64,000 nucleotides of DNA from JAJFJD01 sp965228695 (GCA_965228695.1 CBDDIB010000002.1:4030001-4094000), one strand, 5' to 3'. Numbered from the stretch's first letter, positions 24,810-34,762 are shown. Notes: generated by a model not told the origin, from the sequence alone. Numbers and translations are program-made.

Positions 24810-26429
24810 ATGAGAAAGCCCGATCGTAGATTCGGGGCTGCCGTCCTGCTCGGCACAGCTTTGGCTTTCGGCGCTGGTAGCGTCGCAGTCGCAGCGGAAA
24901 AGCCGGTTAAGGGCGGGGTCTTGAGTTTTGTCGTGGGTAGTAAGATTCCGTCTTACGACGGACATCAGGAAACCACATTCGGCATGATCCATCCGATCCG
25001 GCCGTTTTATAGCCTGCTAATTCGCATCAACCCTGAAAATCCGCAGTCCACGACCGACTTCGTTTGCGACCTGTGCGAGAAATACTCGATCCAAGACGGC
25101 GGCAAGTCCTACGTCTTCGACATTCGCAAGAACGTTAAGTTCCACGACGGGACGCCACTGACGGCGGCCGACATCAAGGCGTCGCTCGACAAGATCGCGT
25201 TCCCGCCGAAGGGCGTTCCAAGCTCGCGTAAAGCTTGGTACACGCAAATCGCGTCGATCGAGACACCATCGTCGCATCAGGTCGTCGTCAAACTGAAGCG
25301 CCCGCTCTCAGCGATGCTGCCGGCATTGGCGTCGCCGTTCAACTTCATCTACGCGAAGAAGGACTTGGACAAGAACGGTTACGCTTGGCACAAGAAAAAC
25401 ATCAACGGCACTGGCGCGTTCCAGTTCGTGCAGCATCAGCCCGGCGCGTTCGTCGAAGGCAAGCGGTACGACGGGTATCACGTCAAGGGCCTGCCCTATC
25501 TCGACGGCTACAAGGCAATCTCGGCACCGAAGATGTCGGTTCGCCTGCAAGCCATCCGCGGTAACCGCGCGGCCATCGAGTTCCGCGGCTTCCCGCCGAA
25601 GGCACGCGATGACCTTGTGAAAGCCCTTGGCGACAAGATCAAGGTGCAGGAAAGCAACTGGAACGTTCTGTTTGGCGCGGGCGCCAACCAGAAGAAGAAG
25701 CGCTTCCAGGATCCGCGCGTCCGTCAGGCGCTGGGCTATGCAATGGACCGCTGGGGCGGCTCCAAATACCTGGCTCGGATCGCCGTCGTGAAGGGGGTTG
25801 GCGGTATCGTCTTCCCAGGTCACGAACTCGAAGCCAAGACGGAATGGTTGGAAACGATGCCCGGCTTCGGCCGTGACGTGAAGGCCAATCGGGCCAAGGC
25901 GCGCGCGCTTCTGAAAGAGGCGGGTCAACCGAACCTCAAGGTGACGTTGTGGAACCGCGCGGTCGACCAGCCGTACAAGGTCGTCGGCACTTGGTTCATC
26001 GATCAGTGGCGTAAAGTCGGCATGGACGCGGACCAGAAGGTGGTTCCGTCCGGGCCGTGGTACGCCGGTCTGCGCAAAACGCGTGATACCGATGTCAACA
26101 TCGACATTAACGCGCAAAGCGTGATCAACCCGACGATCGACGTGTCCAAGTGGATTCGCGACGCCGGCAACAACTACACCAACCACACGGACGACAAGGC
26201 GACCGAGCTGTATCTCGACATGCTGCAGGAACCCGATCCGAAGAAACAGTATGACAAGATGCGCGCCTACGAGAAGCATCTGCTGCTGGATATGGCGCAT
26301 TTCACGCCGGGCTTCTGGTGGTACAAGATCAACCCGCACCGCACCTATGTGAAGGGCTGGAAGATCGCGCCGAGTCACTATCTGAACCAAGCGTTGGATC
26401 AAGTTTGGATCGATCCGAAGCTCCGGTAA
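24810..26429 (+). CDS. ABC-transporter substrate-binding protein, family 5 (copy 2 of 2)
   Basis: A 539-residue paralogue of the preceding gene; the last 38 residues differ at one position and most blocks are identical. Signal peptide through about residue 28 (LLGTALAFGAGSVAVAA). I start at ATG 24810, 7 bases after AAAGGAG. Lobe residues differ in patches (for example after CDLCE and around residue 330), which could mean different ligand preference. The 323-base gap before it holds the terminator of copy 1 and then a promoter-like TTGTTT...TATAGT near 24656-24684, so it is independently transcribed. The gene pair is a tandem duplication that kept expression signals. Confidence 0.93.
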   Translation: MRKPDRRFGAAVLLGTALAFGAGSVAVAAEKPVKGGVLSFVVGSKIPSYDGHQETTFGMIHPIRPFYSLLIRINPENPQSTTDFVCDLCEKYSIQDGGKSYVFDIRKNVKFHDGTPLTAADIKASLDKIAFPPKGVPSSRKAWYTQIASIETPSSHQVVVKLKRPLSAMLPALASPFNFIYAKKDLDKNGYAWHKKNINGTGAFQFVQHQPGAFVEGKRYDGYHVKGLPYLDGYKAISAPKMSVRLQAIRGNRAAIEFRGFPPKARDDLVKALGDKIKVQESNWNVLFGAGANQKKKRFQDPRVRQALGYAMDRWGGSKYLARIAVVKGVGGIVFPGHELEAKTEWLETMPGFGRDVKANRAKARALLKEAGQPNLKVTLWNRAVDQPYKVVGTWFIDQWRKVGMDADQKVVPSGPWYAGLRKTRDTDVNIDINAQSVINPTIDVSKWIRDAGNNYTNHTDDKATELYLDMLQEPDPKKQYDKMRAYEKHLLLDMAHFTPGFWWYKINPHRTYVKGWKIAPSHYLNQALDQVWIDPKLR

Positions 26430-26452
26430 GGATTTCGGTATAAGACGACAGA

Positions 26453-26480
26453 CCGCCCTCTCTCCGGAGAGGGCGGTTTT
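26453..26480 (+). terminator. Intrinsic terminator of SBP copy 2
   Basis: CCGCCCTCTC-TCCG-GAGAGGGCGG (10-bp stem, 4-base loop) plus TTTT. The core stem is the same as in the terminator at 24512-24531, so it was probably duplicated with the gene. Confidence 0.9.
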
Positions 26481-26510
26481 CGTTTGACCGGACGGCGCCG
26501 TTGCTATGCG

Positions 26511-28571
26511 TCAGGCGATGGACAGATTGGCCGATGCCGCGTCGAGCAACGCTTTCGGCAGATGGATGTCGACGCTCGTACCGACGCCGACGGTGCTGCT
26601 GATGGTCAGGGTCCCGCCATGCATTTTCACGAAGGAATCGGTGATCGCAAGGCCAAGCCCGGTTCCTTCATTGGTCAGGTAAGCCTGATCCGAGCGGCCT
26701 TGGACGAAAGCCTCCGTCAGATAGCTGATTTCCGACTCCGGGATCCCGATTCCCGTATCGGATACGGCGATCCGCAAATCCGCGCCATCGGCCTCGGCCG
26801 CGACCTTCACCTCGCCGCCGTCTTCGGTGTATTTCAGCGCATTCGATAGCAGATTCAGCAGCACCTGCTTAATCGCACGTTCATCGGCGAAGACCGGCAG
26901 CAAATTATCCGGAATTTCCTTGATAAGCGTGATGCCGCCGCTGGCGGCGCGCTCGCGAATGATTTGCAGACAACCATCCGCGACATCGCCCAACAGGAAG
27001 GACGACCGCGACAACGTGAAGCGCCCGGCCTCGATCTTGGAAAGGTCGAGGACGTCGTTCACGAGTTCCAGCAGGTGTTGCCCGCTGCTGTGAATTGCCG
27101 CGGCATACTCGATATACTTATCGGATCCCAATGGCCCGAGGATCTGCTGATGCATCGAATCGGAAAATCCGAGAATGGCGTTGAGCGGTGTCCGGATTTC
27201 ATGGCTCATGTTGGCCAGAAATTCCGACTTGGCGCGGCTCGCCTCCTCCGCGCGTTCGCTCTGCAGACGGAGTTGTGCCTCGCTTTCGCGCAACGCCATC
27301 TCCGTACGAACCTTTTCGGTGATATTCGTTCCGGACCCGCGATAGCCTCTGAACTGTCCCGTCCCGTCGAAGACGGGTTTGCCGCTGATCGAGAGATAGT
27401 GGTACCCGCCCTCCCCATCGGGACGCGGATGCCGGAAATCCTGGAACGGCTGGTGTGCTTCCAGCGTCGCGATATGGTGCTCCCAGTCGGTAACGGTCGT
27501 CGTCCCGCCGAGCACCGTGTCATTCTCCGCAAGAAGTTCGGTTCGGGTCTTGCCCATCAGATGTTCCGGCCGGACGCCGCTCGCCTCGTAAAAGCGTTCG
27601 GAGAAATAGCTGAAGCGCAGGTTCTCATCCATTTCCCAGAACCAGTCGGTTGCCGCTTCGGCAAAATCCCGGAACCGCTGTTCGCTTTTCGCCAGCGCTT
27701 CCTCGGTTTCCTTCTGCGCCGAGATGTCGATCAGATATCCGCTTAGCAGGGTCGGCCCTTCGTCCTCGCAATGAACCGTCACGATGTCGCGCACCCATAC
27801 GATGCGGCCATCCTCGGCGATCATGCGGTATTCGAAGTCGTGGTCCTGCGATTGCGCGGTCAACGCCTTGCAATAATCCACGGCCCAATCACGGTCCTTA
27901 GGATGAACTTTTTCACGCCAGAAATCCTCCGCATACCATTCTTCCTTCGGGTATCCGAACAGGTTTTCGACCTGGGGTGAGACATAAGTAAAGCGCCAAC
28001 TGGGCAAATCCATTTCCCATGCGATCACGTCGGTGGTCGCGACCAGCCGGCGGCTGCGTTCTTCGCTCTTGAGAAGTTGTTGTTGCAGGTGCTCGCGATC
28101 ATAGTCCGCGGCGATTCGCTGACAAACGATCCGGATTATCGCACGAACGACATCGTCAGTCTGTCGCGGCTGGCTATCATTTACGAAAACATGACCCAGC
28201 GGCCGCCCGACCCCGTCATGGAGAACCTGTGCGTAGTAGAAAGCGGTCTCGGCGCCGCCGACCGTCGGATCGGCGGGAAACTGGTCCGCGATGTCGCCGC
28301 TGAGTTCGCAGTGGGTGTCTGGCTTGGGCAGATAAAAGGCGGCACACACCGAATCCTCAACGGAAAATTGCGTGAGCGGCTGCTCGGCGTCGTTCACCCT
28401 ATGTGCGGCCACCTCGATGAATCTGCCGTCCGGCGACAAGAACGCAATCCCGGCGCCGCGGCATTGCGAACCAACAGCCAACGCCTTCACGGCGGTGTCC
28501 AGAAAGGACAATCCGGGCCGTGTCTCCGTCGACAAAAGGGTGAGCGCCAGGTCCACTGCGCGATAGGTCAT
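26511..28571 (-). CDS. Soluble sensor histidine kinase, GAF-PAS-PAS-HisKA-HATPase
   Basis: A 686-residue kinase without membrane segments. Residues about 10-170 are GAF-like, 175-300 a PAS with PAC (EYRMIAEDGRIVWVRDI), 305-435 a second PAS/PAC. The phosphoacceptor His is in FLANMSHEIRTPLNAILGF (about 463). The ATPase shows N box NLLSNALKYT, G1 DTGIGIP and G2 GTGLGLAI. It lacks a receiver domain. The response regulator gene at 28902 is divergent, 330 bases away, and is the likely partner, though not proven. The signal is cytosolic and unknown. Confidence 0.9.
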   Translation of the reverse strand: MTYRAVDLALTLLSTETRPGLSFLDTAVKALAVGSQCRGAGIAFLSPDGRFIEVAAHRVNDAEQPLTQFSVEDSVCAAFYLPKPDTHCELSGDIADQFPADPTVGGAETAFYYAQVLHDGVGRPLGHVFVNDSQPRQTDDVVRAIIRIVCQRIAADYDREHLQQQLLKSEERSRRLVATTDVIAWEMDLPSWRFTYVSPQVENLFGYPKEEWYAEDFWREKVHPKDRDWAVDYCKALTAQSQDHDFEYRMIAEDGRIVWVRDIVTVHCEDEGPTLLSGYLIDISAQKETEEALAKSEQRFRDFAEAATDWFWEMDENLRFSYFSERFYEASGVRPEHLMGKTRTELLAENDTVLGGTTTVTDWEHHIATLEAHQPFQDFRHPRPDGEGGYHYLSISGKPVFDGTGQFRGYRGSGTNITEKVRTEMALRESEAQLRLQSERAEEASRAKSEFLANMSHEIRTPLNAILGFSDSMHQQILGPLGSDKYIEYAAAIHSSGQHLLELVNDVLDLSKIEAGRFTLSRSSFLLGDVADGCLQIIRERAASGGITLIKEIPDNLLPVFADERAIKQVLLNLLSNALKYTEDGGEVKVAAEADGADLRIAVSDTGIGIPESEISYLTEAFVQGRSDQAYLTNEGTGLGLAITDSFVKMHGGTLTISSTVGVGTSVDIHLPKALLDAASANLSIA

Positions 28572-28901
28572 AAAAGCATCTCAACCGAATTGATCGGCAA
28601 TCCTCACCCTCAACGTACGGTAGATATATTGAGAACCTCTTAATTGCCCCATTCTTCCAATCAGTTAGAAATCTGGCACTCCCGTTCTCGGATATCGTGA
28701 ATTTCATGCGCCTCACACAAATACAGCGTCCCGTATTTCTATCGTCGAATTGCATGGAAATCACTGAAACCATTGCAAAACCAGCTAAGTTTGGGCTACA
28801 TAGTTTCCAAGTTATTGGCAAAAGAGGTGCGCAACTCGTATTTCGGCGCCCTCGGTGGTCCTTAGGCAATTTCAGCCCGGCAACAGCTCCAAATTTGGGC
28901 A
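28572..28901. promoter_or_regulatory. Divergent intergenic region between kinase and response regulator
   Basis: 330 AT-richer bases with no gene. It must hold promoters in both directions; no clear operator or RNA structure was recognised. Confidence 0.4.
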
Positions 28902-29405
28902 ATGGCGTTTGATTTCTCCCAACTCCGCGTCTTGATCATCGATGACAATGAATTCATGCATGAGATCATGCGTGAGCTGTTGCAAGCCCTGGAGTTTTCC
29001 TCAGAAAAGCTGAAATTCGCAACCGACGGCGAGCAGGCGCTGCGGATCCTACAGCAGACCCCGCTCGACCTGATCGTTTGCGATCTCAATATGAAACCCA
29101 TGAACGGCAAGGATTTCACCAGCCGTGTGCGCCGGGAGGAAAACAGCCCTAATCCGTTCATCCCCATTATGATTTGCACCGGCCACGCCGAAGCAAACCA
29201 TATCCTCGACGCGCGGGACTGTGGCGCAAACGAAATACTCCGCAAACCGGTAAGCGCCCGGTCGATCTATAGCCGTATCCGCGCAATCATCGAATCACCG
29301 CGCCCCTATGTCCGCACGGATTCATTCGTGGGACCCGACCGCCGTCGCCAGGATTTGCCCTATTCCGGCTTGGACCGCCGCATGTCCACAGCGGAAATCG
29401 GCTAG
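28902..29405 (+). CDS. CheY-like response regulator with a PDRRR tail
   Basis: A 167-residue receiver-only protein. The acidic pocket is in VLIIDDNEF (about 10-18), the phospho-Asp in LIVCDLNMKPMNG (about residue 61), the switch Thr in MICTGH and the Lys in ILRKPVS. After the receiver a tail of about 30 residues has FVGPDRRRQD and GLDRRM, a motif seen after many alphaproteobacterial receivers. It has no DNA-binding domain. ATG 28902 has no good Shine-Dalgarno. Confidence 0.88.
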   Translation: MAFDFSQLRVLIIDDNEFMHEIMRELLQALEFSSEKLKFATDGEQALRILQQTPLDLIVCDLNMKPMNGKDFTSRVRREENSPNPFIPIMICTGHAEANHILDARDCGANEILRKPVSARSIYSRIRAIIESPRPYVRTDSFVGPDRRRQDLPYSGLDRRMSTAEIG

Positions 29406-29561
29406 CGCCCCGTGTCCAACGTCCGCCGGCCGGACGCACACCCTTGTCATTTACCGGACATATGCGAGGATTTGCCGCCTTAACAGGTTGTTAACGCGAT
29501 GCTCGATATCGTCATTCCGCCCGAGCGGGCTTTGGTATCGATGGGATTAGCGGACAGGCGT

Positions 29562-30098
29562 ATGCGAACTGACCTACGACATGAGAACTTGATCGCAAGC
29601 AGTTGTGATACAAATCGAATTGGGAAATACGGCGCATTTATCGCGATCGTGTTTTCGCTGTTGCTTCAAGCATGCGGCAGCAGCGAGAACCACCGGCCGA
29701 ACGTTACCGCACCCAGCAAGAGTTACGCGAGCCGGCCCCCCGTCTCCCGGTCCGCACCCCCGGCAACCGCGCCGAAGCAGCAGCGCGGCGAGCGATATGA
29801 CATCATCGGCACGGCGTCCTGGTATGGCGGCAAGTTCCACGGCCGGCGCACGGCGAATGGCGAGGTCTACAATATGAACCAGCTGACCGCGGCACATCCG
29901 ACCCTGCCCTTCGACACTTGGGTGGACATTACGAATCTTCGGAACGGCCGCACCGTCACGCTGCGCATCAACGACCGCGGCCCTTTCATCAAGGGCCGCG
30001 TTATCGATGTTTCACGGCGCGCCGCCAAAAATCTCGGCTTTATCAATGACGGAATCACGCGGGTCGGCATACGGATCCGCCGCCCATCCCGCGGATAA
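29562..30098 (+). CDS. rlpA: RlpA-type septal ring lytic transglycosylase lipoprotein
   Basis: About 178 residues from ATG 29562 (ATG 29541 is possible). A lipoprotein signal with FSLLLQACGSS places the lipidated Cys at about 38. A Pro/Ser-rich linker leads to the double-psi beta-barrel: GTASWYGGKFHGRRTANGE, then AHPTLPFDTWVDITNLRNGR and INDRGPFIKGRVIDVSRRAA, with the Asp/His residues expected for peptidoglycan cleavage. No C-terminal SPOR domain, unlike E. coli RlpA, so septal targeting may differ. Confidence 0.9.
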   Translation: MRTDLRHENLIASSCDTNRIGKYGAFIAIVFSLLLQACGSSENHRPNVTAPSKSYASRPPVSRSAPPATAPKQQRGERYDIIGTASWYGGKFHGRRTANGEVYNMNQLTAAHPTLPFDTWVDITNLRNGRTVTLRINDRGPFIKGRVIDVSRRAAKNLGFINDGITRVGIRIRRPSRG

Positions 30099-30106
30099 GC
30101 GCACCG

Positions 30107-32140
30107 TTAGCCACGCCGCTCGCATACCAAGGCACCGTCGGTGGCAACCTCACAGTGCCACGAGGGCGGAACGACCGAGGTGCCGCCGGCTTCTTCCACG
30201 ATGGCCGGTCCGGTCACGGTGAATCCCGCCGGCATCGCATCGCGGCGATAGACCGGGCACTCGACCCATTCGCCGAACCACACCTGCCGGCGCTCCAGAA
30301 CCGGGTCCCCCTCCATCGCGGCAGGCATGCCGATCGCCGGTTTGTCCACCAAACCAACCGAAACAAGCCGAACGTTGACGATTTCCACGTCGTTCGCCGT
30401 ATCCCCGTAGCCGAACGTCTCGGCATGGCGTGCATCGAACGCGGCGCGCAGGGGTGTCCAATTCGAATAATCGTCGGCCCACAAAATCGGCAGGGTGAAG
30501 GACTGCCCGACATACCGCATGTCGAGCGTGACCGTGTGGCGATGTCGTTCCGCGGCAACGCCGTTCGCCTTAAGGGCCGCCGTCGCCCGGCCGATCAGCC
30601 CATCGATTTCGGCATTCAACGATTCGACGGACAGCGACGACAGACGCCCGCCCCAAGCCGATACGAAATCGCAGCGCATATCCGCGAGCATCTGGCCCAA
30701 CGCCGACAAATGCCCTGGGAACCGCGGGATCACGACATGCGGGATGGCCAATTCATCGGCGACGAGGAAGACGTGCATCGGCCCCGCCCCGCCGAAGCCG
30801 ACGAGCGCGAAATCGCGGGGATCGAAACCGCGATGAACCGAGACCTCGCGCACGGCCCCCGCCATTTTCGCGACGGCGATGCGCAATGCGCTGTCGGCCA
30901 AGGCAATCGAGTCGTCAATGCCCAGCAAGCGCGCCACCGCGCGAAATGCCGTTTCGGCGCCGTCCCGGTCCAGGATCAATCCCCCGCTCAAGGCACGATC
31001 AGTGGGCAAGCGGCCCAATAGCAGATTGGCGTCCGAAATCGTCGGTTCGAATCCGCCCCGGCCATAGCAGGCGGGACCGGGCATTGCTCCCGCACTCTGC
31101 GGGCCGATCTCCAACGTGCCGTCCTGCTGCACATGCACGATGCTGCCGCCGCCGGCGCCGATGGTGTGTATATCGAGCTGCGGCATCTGCAGCGGGAATG
31201 CGTCGATCTGATTGTCATGCGACATGCGCGGCTCGCGGTCATGGATCAGCGCGACATCGGTGCTCGTGCCGCCCATGTCGAATGTGATGCAATCGTCGAT
31301 GTCCAGGGACGCGACGACATGGCAAACACCGGTAACACCGCCGACCGGTCCCGATAGAAACGTCCCGGCCACGCGCTCGGCGGCGGTATCGATGGTCATG
31401 GCACCTCCGTTCGATCCCATGATGTTGACTGGCGCCGACAAGCCCCGTCCGGAAAGCGCCGCGGTCAACGTATCGAGATAACCGCCCATCACCGGGGTGA
31501 GATAGGCGTTGAGCACGCAGGTCGACGTGCGTTCAAACTCGCCGCGCTCGGGCACCAGGGCGGAAGACTGCGAGACCGGAACATCCGGCAGACGGGCGCG
31601 GAGTACCTCGAACGCCGCGGCCTCGTTGTCGTCGTTGCGATAGCTGTTGAGGAAACAAACGGCAACGGCCTCGATCCCGGCCCCGCGCAGCTTGTCTGCG
31701 AACCGCCCAAGGTTATCTTCCGCCACGGCCCGCAGCACCGACCCGTCCGCCGCGACGCGCTCCGGCACTTCGAAACGGTGTTCGCGCTCGACGATCGGCC
31801 GGGGCCGGATCCATGCCGCATCGAACAATCCGCCAGTCAGACGCCGGGTCTTTCCGATTTCAAGAACATCGCGAAATCCTTCGGTCGTAACCAGCCCGGT
31901 TCTCGCCCCCTTGCGTTCCAACAGCGCGTTCGTCGCGATCGTGGTGCCATGGACGAAGGCCGCCACCGCCGCGCCGTCAATCCCCAGCGCCGTCAAGGCA
32001 TCCAAAACCCCGCGCCACTGCTCGCCGGGAAAGGACGGCACCTTGGCCTGCAAAATTTGGCCGCTTGTCCGGTCATACGCCAATACATCGGTAAAGGTAC
32101 CGCCGACATCGATGCCGACCAGATAGACACCGGCGGTCAT
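30107..32140 (-). CDS. hyuA: Hydantoinase/oxoprolinase subunit A (HyuA type)
   Basis: A 677-residue ATP-dependent subunit. It starts YLVGIDVGGTFTDVLAYD, the actin/ASKHA phosphate-loop of the Hydant_A_N domain, has FVHGTTIATNALLERKGA (about 64-81) and the second-domain ITFDMGGTSTDVALI (about 285-299). The C-terminal part matches HyuA. With HyuB it hydrolyses N-methylhydantoin, 5-oxoproline or carboxylates acetone-like substrates, depending on the family. The start overlaps the hyuB stop by 4 bases (ATGA). Confidence 0.9.
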   Translation of the reverse strand: MTAGVYLVGIDVGGTFTDVLAYDRTSGQILQAKVPSFPGEQWRGVLDALTALGIDGAAVAAFVHGTTIATNALLERKGARTGLVTTEGFRDVLEIGKTRRLTGGLFDAAWIRPRPIVEREHRFEVPERVAADGSVLRAVAEDNLGRFADKLRGAGIEAVAVCFLNSYRNDDNEAAAFEVLRARLPDVPVSQSSALVPERGEFERTSTCVLNAYLTPVMGGYLDTLTAALSGRGLSAPVNIMGSNGGAMTIDTAAERVAGTFLSGPVGGVTGVCHVVASLDIDDCITFDMGGTSTDVALIHDREPRMSHDNQIDAFPLQMPQLDIHTIGAGGGSIVHVQQDGTLEIGPQSAGAMPGPACYGRGGFEPTISDANLLLGRLPTDRALSGGLILDRDGAETAFRAVARLLGIDDSIALADSALRIAVAKMAGAVREVSVHRGFDPRDFALVGFGGAGPMHVFLVADELAIPHVVIPRFPGHLSALGQMLADMRCDFVSAWGGRLSSLSVESLNAEIDGLIGRATAALKANGVAAERHRHTVTLDMRYVGQSFTLPILWADDYSNWTPLRAAFDARHAETFGYGDTANDVEIVNVRLVSVGLVDKPAIGMPAAMEGDPVLERRQVWFGEWVECPVYRRDAMPAGFTVTGPAIVEEAGGTSVVPPSWHCEVATDGALVCERRG

Positions 32141-34152
32141 GGCGCGGCAGCCTTGAGCCTAGCAAACCGGACCGTTTCGCCGGGCCGCGCCGCCAGGGCC
32201 GCAAGCCCTTCAGGCCCAAGCACGAGACGTCCGTCCGACAACGAGTCATCGATCGTGACCCACCCCCGCAAGGACGCTCCTCCCTTTGCGATGATCTCGA
32301 CGATATCGCCCGGCCCGACATCCAACTCGGCGGCAAGCGCCGGTGCGACCGGGATCAATCGCCGGGGGCCGTCCCACGCATCGCGATTGGCCGCTTCCAC
32401 GACGAGCTCGAGCCGGGCGCTGCGAAGGGTCTCGCGGATCTCCGCCGTCGATGCGATATCGACGCGCATTTCGCCATCAAGCCGAACGCCATACCGAGTT
32501 TCGGCCTCGTCGGCTGTGATATAGCCATGCACGACATCGTCGGCCACACGCGACGGATCACGCTGCAGCGGGTCGCCATAGCCGCCGCCGCCGGACGATT
32601 CCATGCGAACCACATCCCCGGCGCGCATCTCAAACCCGGCAACCTTGCCGGGCATCGGCGACGGCTCGATCACCGCCCCATCGCGGATAACGGTGAACCG
32701 GTTGGGAGCCCCGCTCCCCCCGCCGGCGACCCCGAACGGCGGGATGACGTTCTTGTCGGACAACACCGAAAGGCTGGCCGTATCCGACAGGACCTTGATC
32801 TCGCGCCGCATGCCCAATCCGCCGCGGAATGCGCCATCGCCGCAGGAACCGTCGCGCAGGCCGTAATACTCAACGCGAAGGGGACACTGTGCCTCGATCA
32901 CTTCGGCGGATTGCACGGAGTTGAAATCGCCCTCGGGAAAAGCCCGTGCCGCGTGGTTGCCGTCGACGCCCCGGCAGCCCCCGGTCCCGCCGGCGGGATA
33001 TTCGTAACACAGATAGATATCGTCGCGGTCCGGGTGGGGTCCCGAGATATAGACATGGTTGCCGCCGCCCTTAAGGTCGCCGACCAGCTTGTCCGGCGCC
33101 GCCTGCCCCAATGCCGCCACCACGAGCCCGCAAATCAAGGCTCGGCATTCGACCATGCCGCCGCAGGGAGCGGGAAGCCGCGCATTGAGGAAGCTGCCCA
33201 CCGGATTGATCACGTCGATCGGAAGGAAGGAACCTTGGTTGACCGGCGTATGCGGATCCAGGAAAGACTTTACGATGCTGCCGACACCATTGAACGCCAT
33301 CGCGGGGCCGACATTCGTGGGGCCGCCGGTCTGCGGCGACGAGCCGGTGAAATCGGCGATCAGCCGGTCGCCGCCGACGGTGAGCTTCAGGCGTCCGATC
33401 AACGGCTCGGGACTGTTGCCGTCACCTTCGATATATCCTTCGCCGTGGTAGACGCCGTCCGGCAACGCGGCGATACGCTCGCGCATGACCGCTGCGGACC
33501 GGCCGATCAGCTCCTCGATGGACTCGATCAAGGCATCCCCACCGAATCGCGCGAAAAGACGGTCCAGATGCTCGGCTGCCTTGCGGCTGGTACCCAGCAT
33601 GGTGTTGAAATCGCCCTTGCGTTCATGGGTAACCCGCATGTTGTCGAACAGGAGCGTCAGATAGGCATCGTTCATCTTGCCGCGCTCGCAGATGCGGGTC
33701 GGCGTGATGCGCAGGCCTTCCTGATAGATCTCCTTTGCCCGGCCCGACAGGCTGCCCGGCGTCATGCCGCCGACATCGCCCCAATGGCAACGGGTCGCGA
33801 CAAATAGCGCAAGCGTATCGCCGTTGAACACAGGATACAGCATGAGCACGTCGTTCAGATGCGTGCCGCCGGTATACGGATCGTTATGCAGGAAAATATC
33901 GCCGTCGTGGATGTCGTCGCCGAACGTCTTGACGACCTCTGCCGTCGAATACGGCACGGCGAAAATGTGGATCGGACTGTCGTCCAGCGACTGAGCCACC
34001 AAACGCCCGTCCGCGGTCACCAGGGCGCAGGAAAAATCATGGCCTTCATAGATGATCGACGAATAGGACGAATGGATAACATTCGCCCGCATTTCGTTCA
34101 CCACGGCAACGAGGGATTCGCGCACCAACTCCAACGTGCCGAGATCGCGCAT
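32137..34152 (-). CDS. hyuB: Hydantoinase/oxoprolinase subunit B (HyuB type)
   Basis: A 671-residue partner subunit. Family landmarks: SSYSSIIYEGHDFSCALVTADGRLVAQ at 28-54, HNDPYTGGTHLNDVLMLYPVF (about 109-129), and GGGNHVYISGPHPDRDD and MRAGDVVRMESSGGGGYGDPLQR near 540. The last 100 residues add a less conserved domain. Cotranscribed with hyuA. The neighbouring thiol dioxygenase lies 37 bases upstream on the same strand and may form one operon, hinting at a sulfur-containing cyclic amide or oxoproline substrate (inference). Confidence 0.9.
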   Translation of the reverse strand: MRDLGTLELVRESLVAVVNEMRANVIHSSYSSIIYEGHDFSCALVTADGRLVAQSLDDSPIHIFAVPYSTAEVVKTFGDDIHDGDIFLHNDPYTGGTHLNDVLMLYPVFNGDTLALFVATRCHWGDVGGMTPGSLSGRAKEIYQEGLRITPTRICERGKMNDAYLTLLFDNMRVTHERKGDFNTMLGTSRKAAEHLDRLFARFGGDALIESIEELIGRSAAVMRERIAALPDGVYHGEGYIEGDGNSPEPLIGRLKLTVGGDRLIADFTGSSPQTGGPTNVGPAMAFNGVGSIVKSFLDPHTPVNQGSFLPIDVINPVGSFLNARLPAPCGGMVECRALICGLVVAALGQAAPDKLVGDLKGGGNHVYISGPHPDRDDIYLCYEYPAGGTGGCRGVDGNHAARAFPEGDFNSVQSAEVIEAQCPLRVEYYGLRDGSCGDGAFRGGLGMRREIKVLSDTASLSVLSDKNVIPPFGVAGGGSGAPNRFTVIRDGAVIEPSPMPGKVAGFEMRAGDVVRMESSGGGGYGDPLQRDPSRVADDVVHGYITADEAETRYGVRLDGEMRVDIASTAEIRETLRSARLELVVEAANRDAWDGPRRLIPVAPALAAELDVGPGDIVEIIAKGGASLRGWVTIDDSLSDGRLVLGPEGLAALAARPGETVRFARLKAAAP

Positions 34153-34189
34153 CGGCTATCGCCTCGTCCGGTTGACGGTTCGGATCACG

Positions 34190-34762
34190 TCACGCCTGTT
34201 TGCGAACGCGTTTGGAACAGGGTCGTTGGACCTTGGCGTCCGGATCGAACTCCGACCGGTCGATATGCGCCAGCGTCTTGCCGTAGATGTGCAACGACAA
34301 CGACGTCTTCGCGCTCTCGTTCCGGACGCTGTGGATATCGTCAGGCAGGAAGGCGATGACCTCGCCCGGGCCGACCGACACCTCGTTCTGCACCGCAAGC
34401 TCCGCATAGCCGGGTTTCGTGCCGTCATCCTCGCGGCGCCAATTGACGTTCACTTCATCGCCGTCGAGACCGACGACAACACCCCAGGTTTGATGGTCGT
34501 GCGGCGCCACGCCCCGGCCGGGGAGCCAGGCGATCGCCTCGACCAGCAGCGTGTGATCCGACTCCTCGTGCAGCACGGTAATGCCGAACCCTTGATCCGG
34601 ATCGCACTCGTAGAACGACTCCTGAACCCATCCCGGTTCGGCCGCTATGCGCCGGGCCAGCGGAATGACTTGTTGGATGATCTTCTTGTCGTCGTCGGTG
34701 TCGGCGACGACGGCGCGCATCTCATTGACGAGGGTTTCGACGGAATACTCGGCGGTGGCCAC
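34190..34762 (-). CDS. Cysteine dioxygenase type I-like thiol dioxygenase
   Basis: A 190-residue cupin. The Fe-binding His pair is in APHDHQTWGVVVGLDGDE (about 85-102), the third His in FLPDDIHSVRNESAKTSLSLHIYG (about 139-162). This matches the bacterial CDO/3-mercaptopropionate dioxygenase family, which turns thiols into sulfinates. The start codon is GTG at 34762, with GGGAG about 10 bases upstream. It precedes hyuB-hyuA on the same strand. Confidence 0.8.
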   Translation of the reverse strand: MATAEYSVETLVNEMRAVVADTDDDKKIIQQVIPLARRIAAEPGWVQESFYECDPDQGFGITVLHEESDHTLLVEAIAWLPGRGVAPHDHQTWGVVVGLDGDEVNVNWRREDDGTKPGYAELAVQNEVSVGPGEVIAFLPDDIHSVRNESAKTSLSLHIYGKTLAHIDRSEFDPDAKVQRPCSKRVRKQA

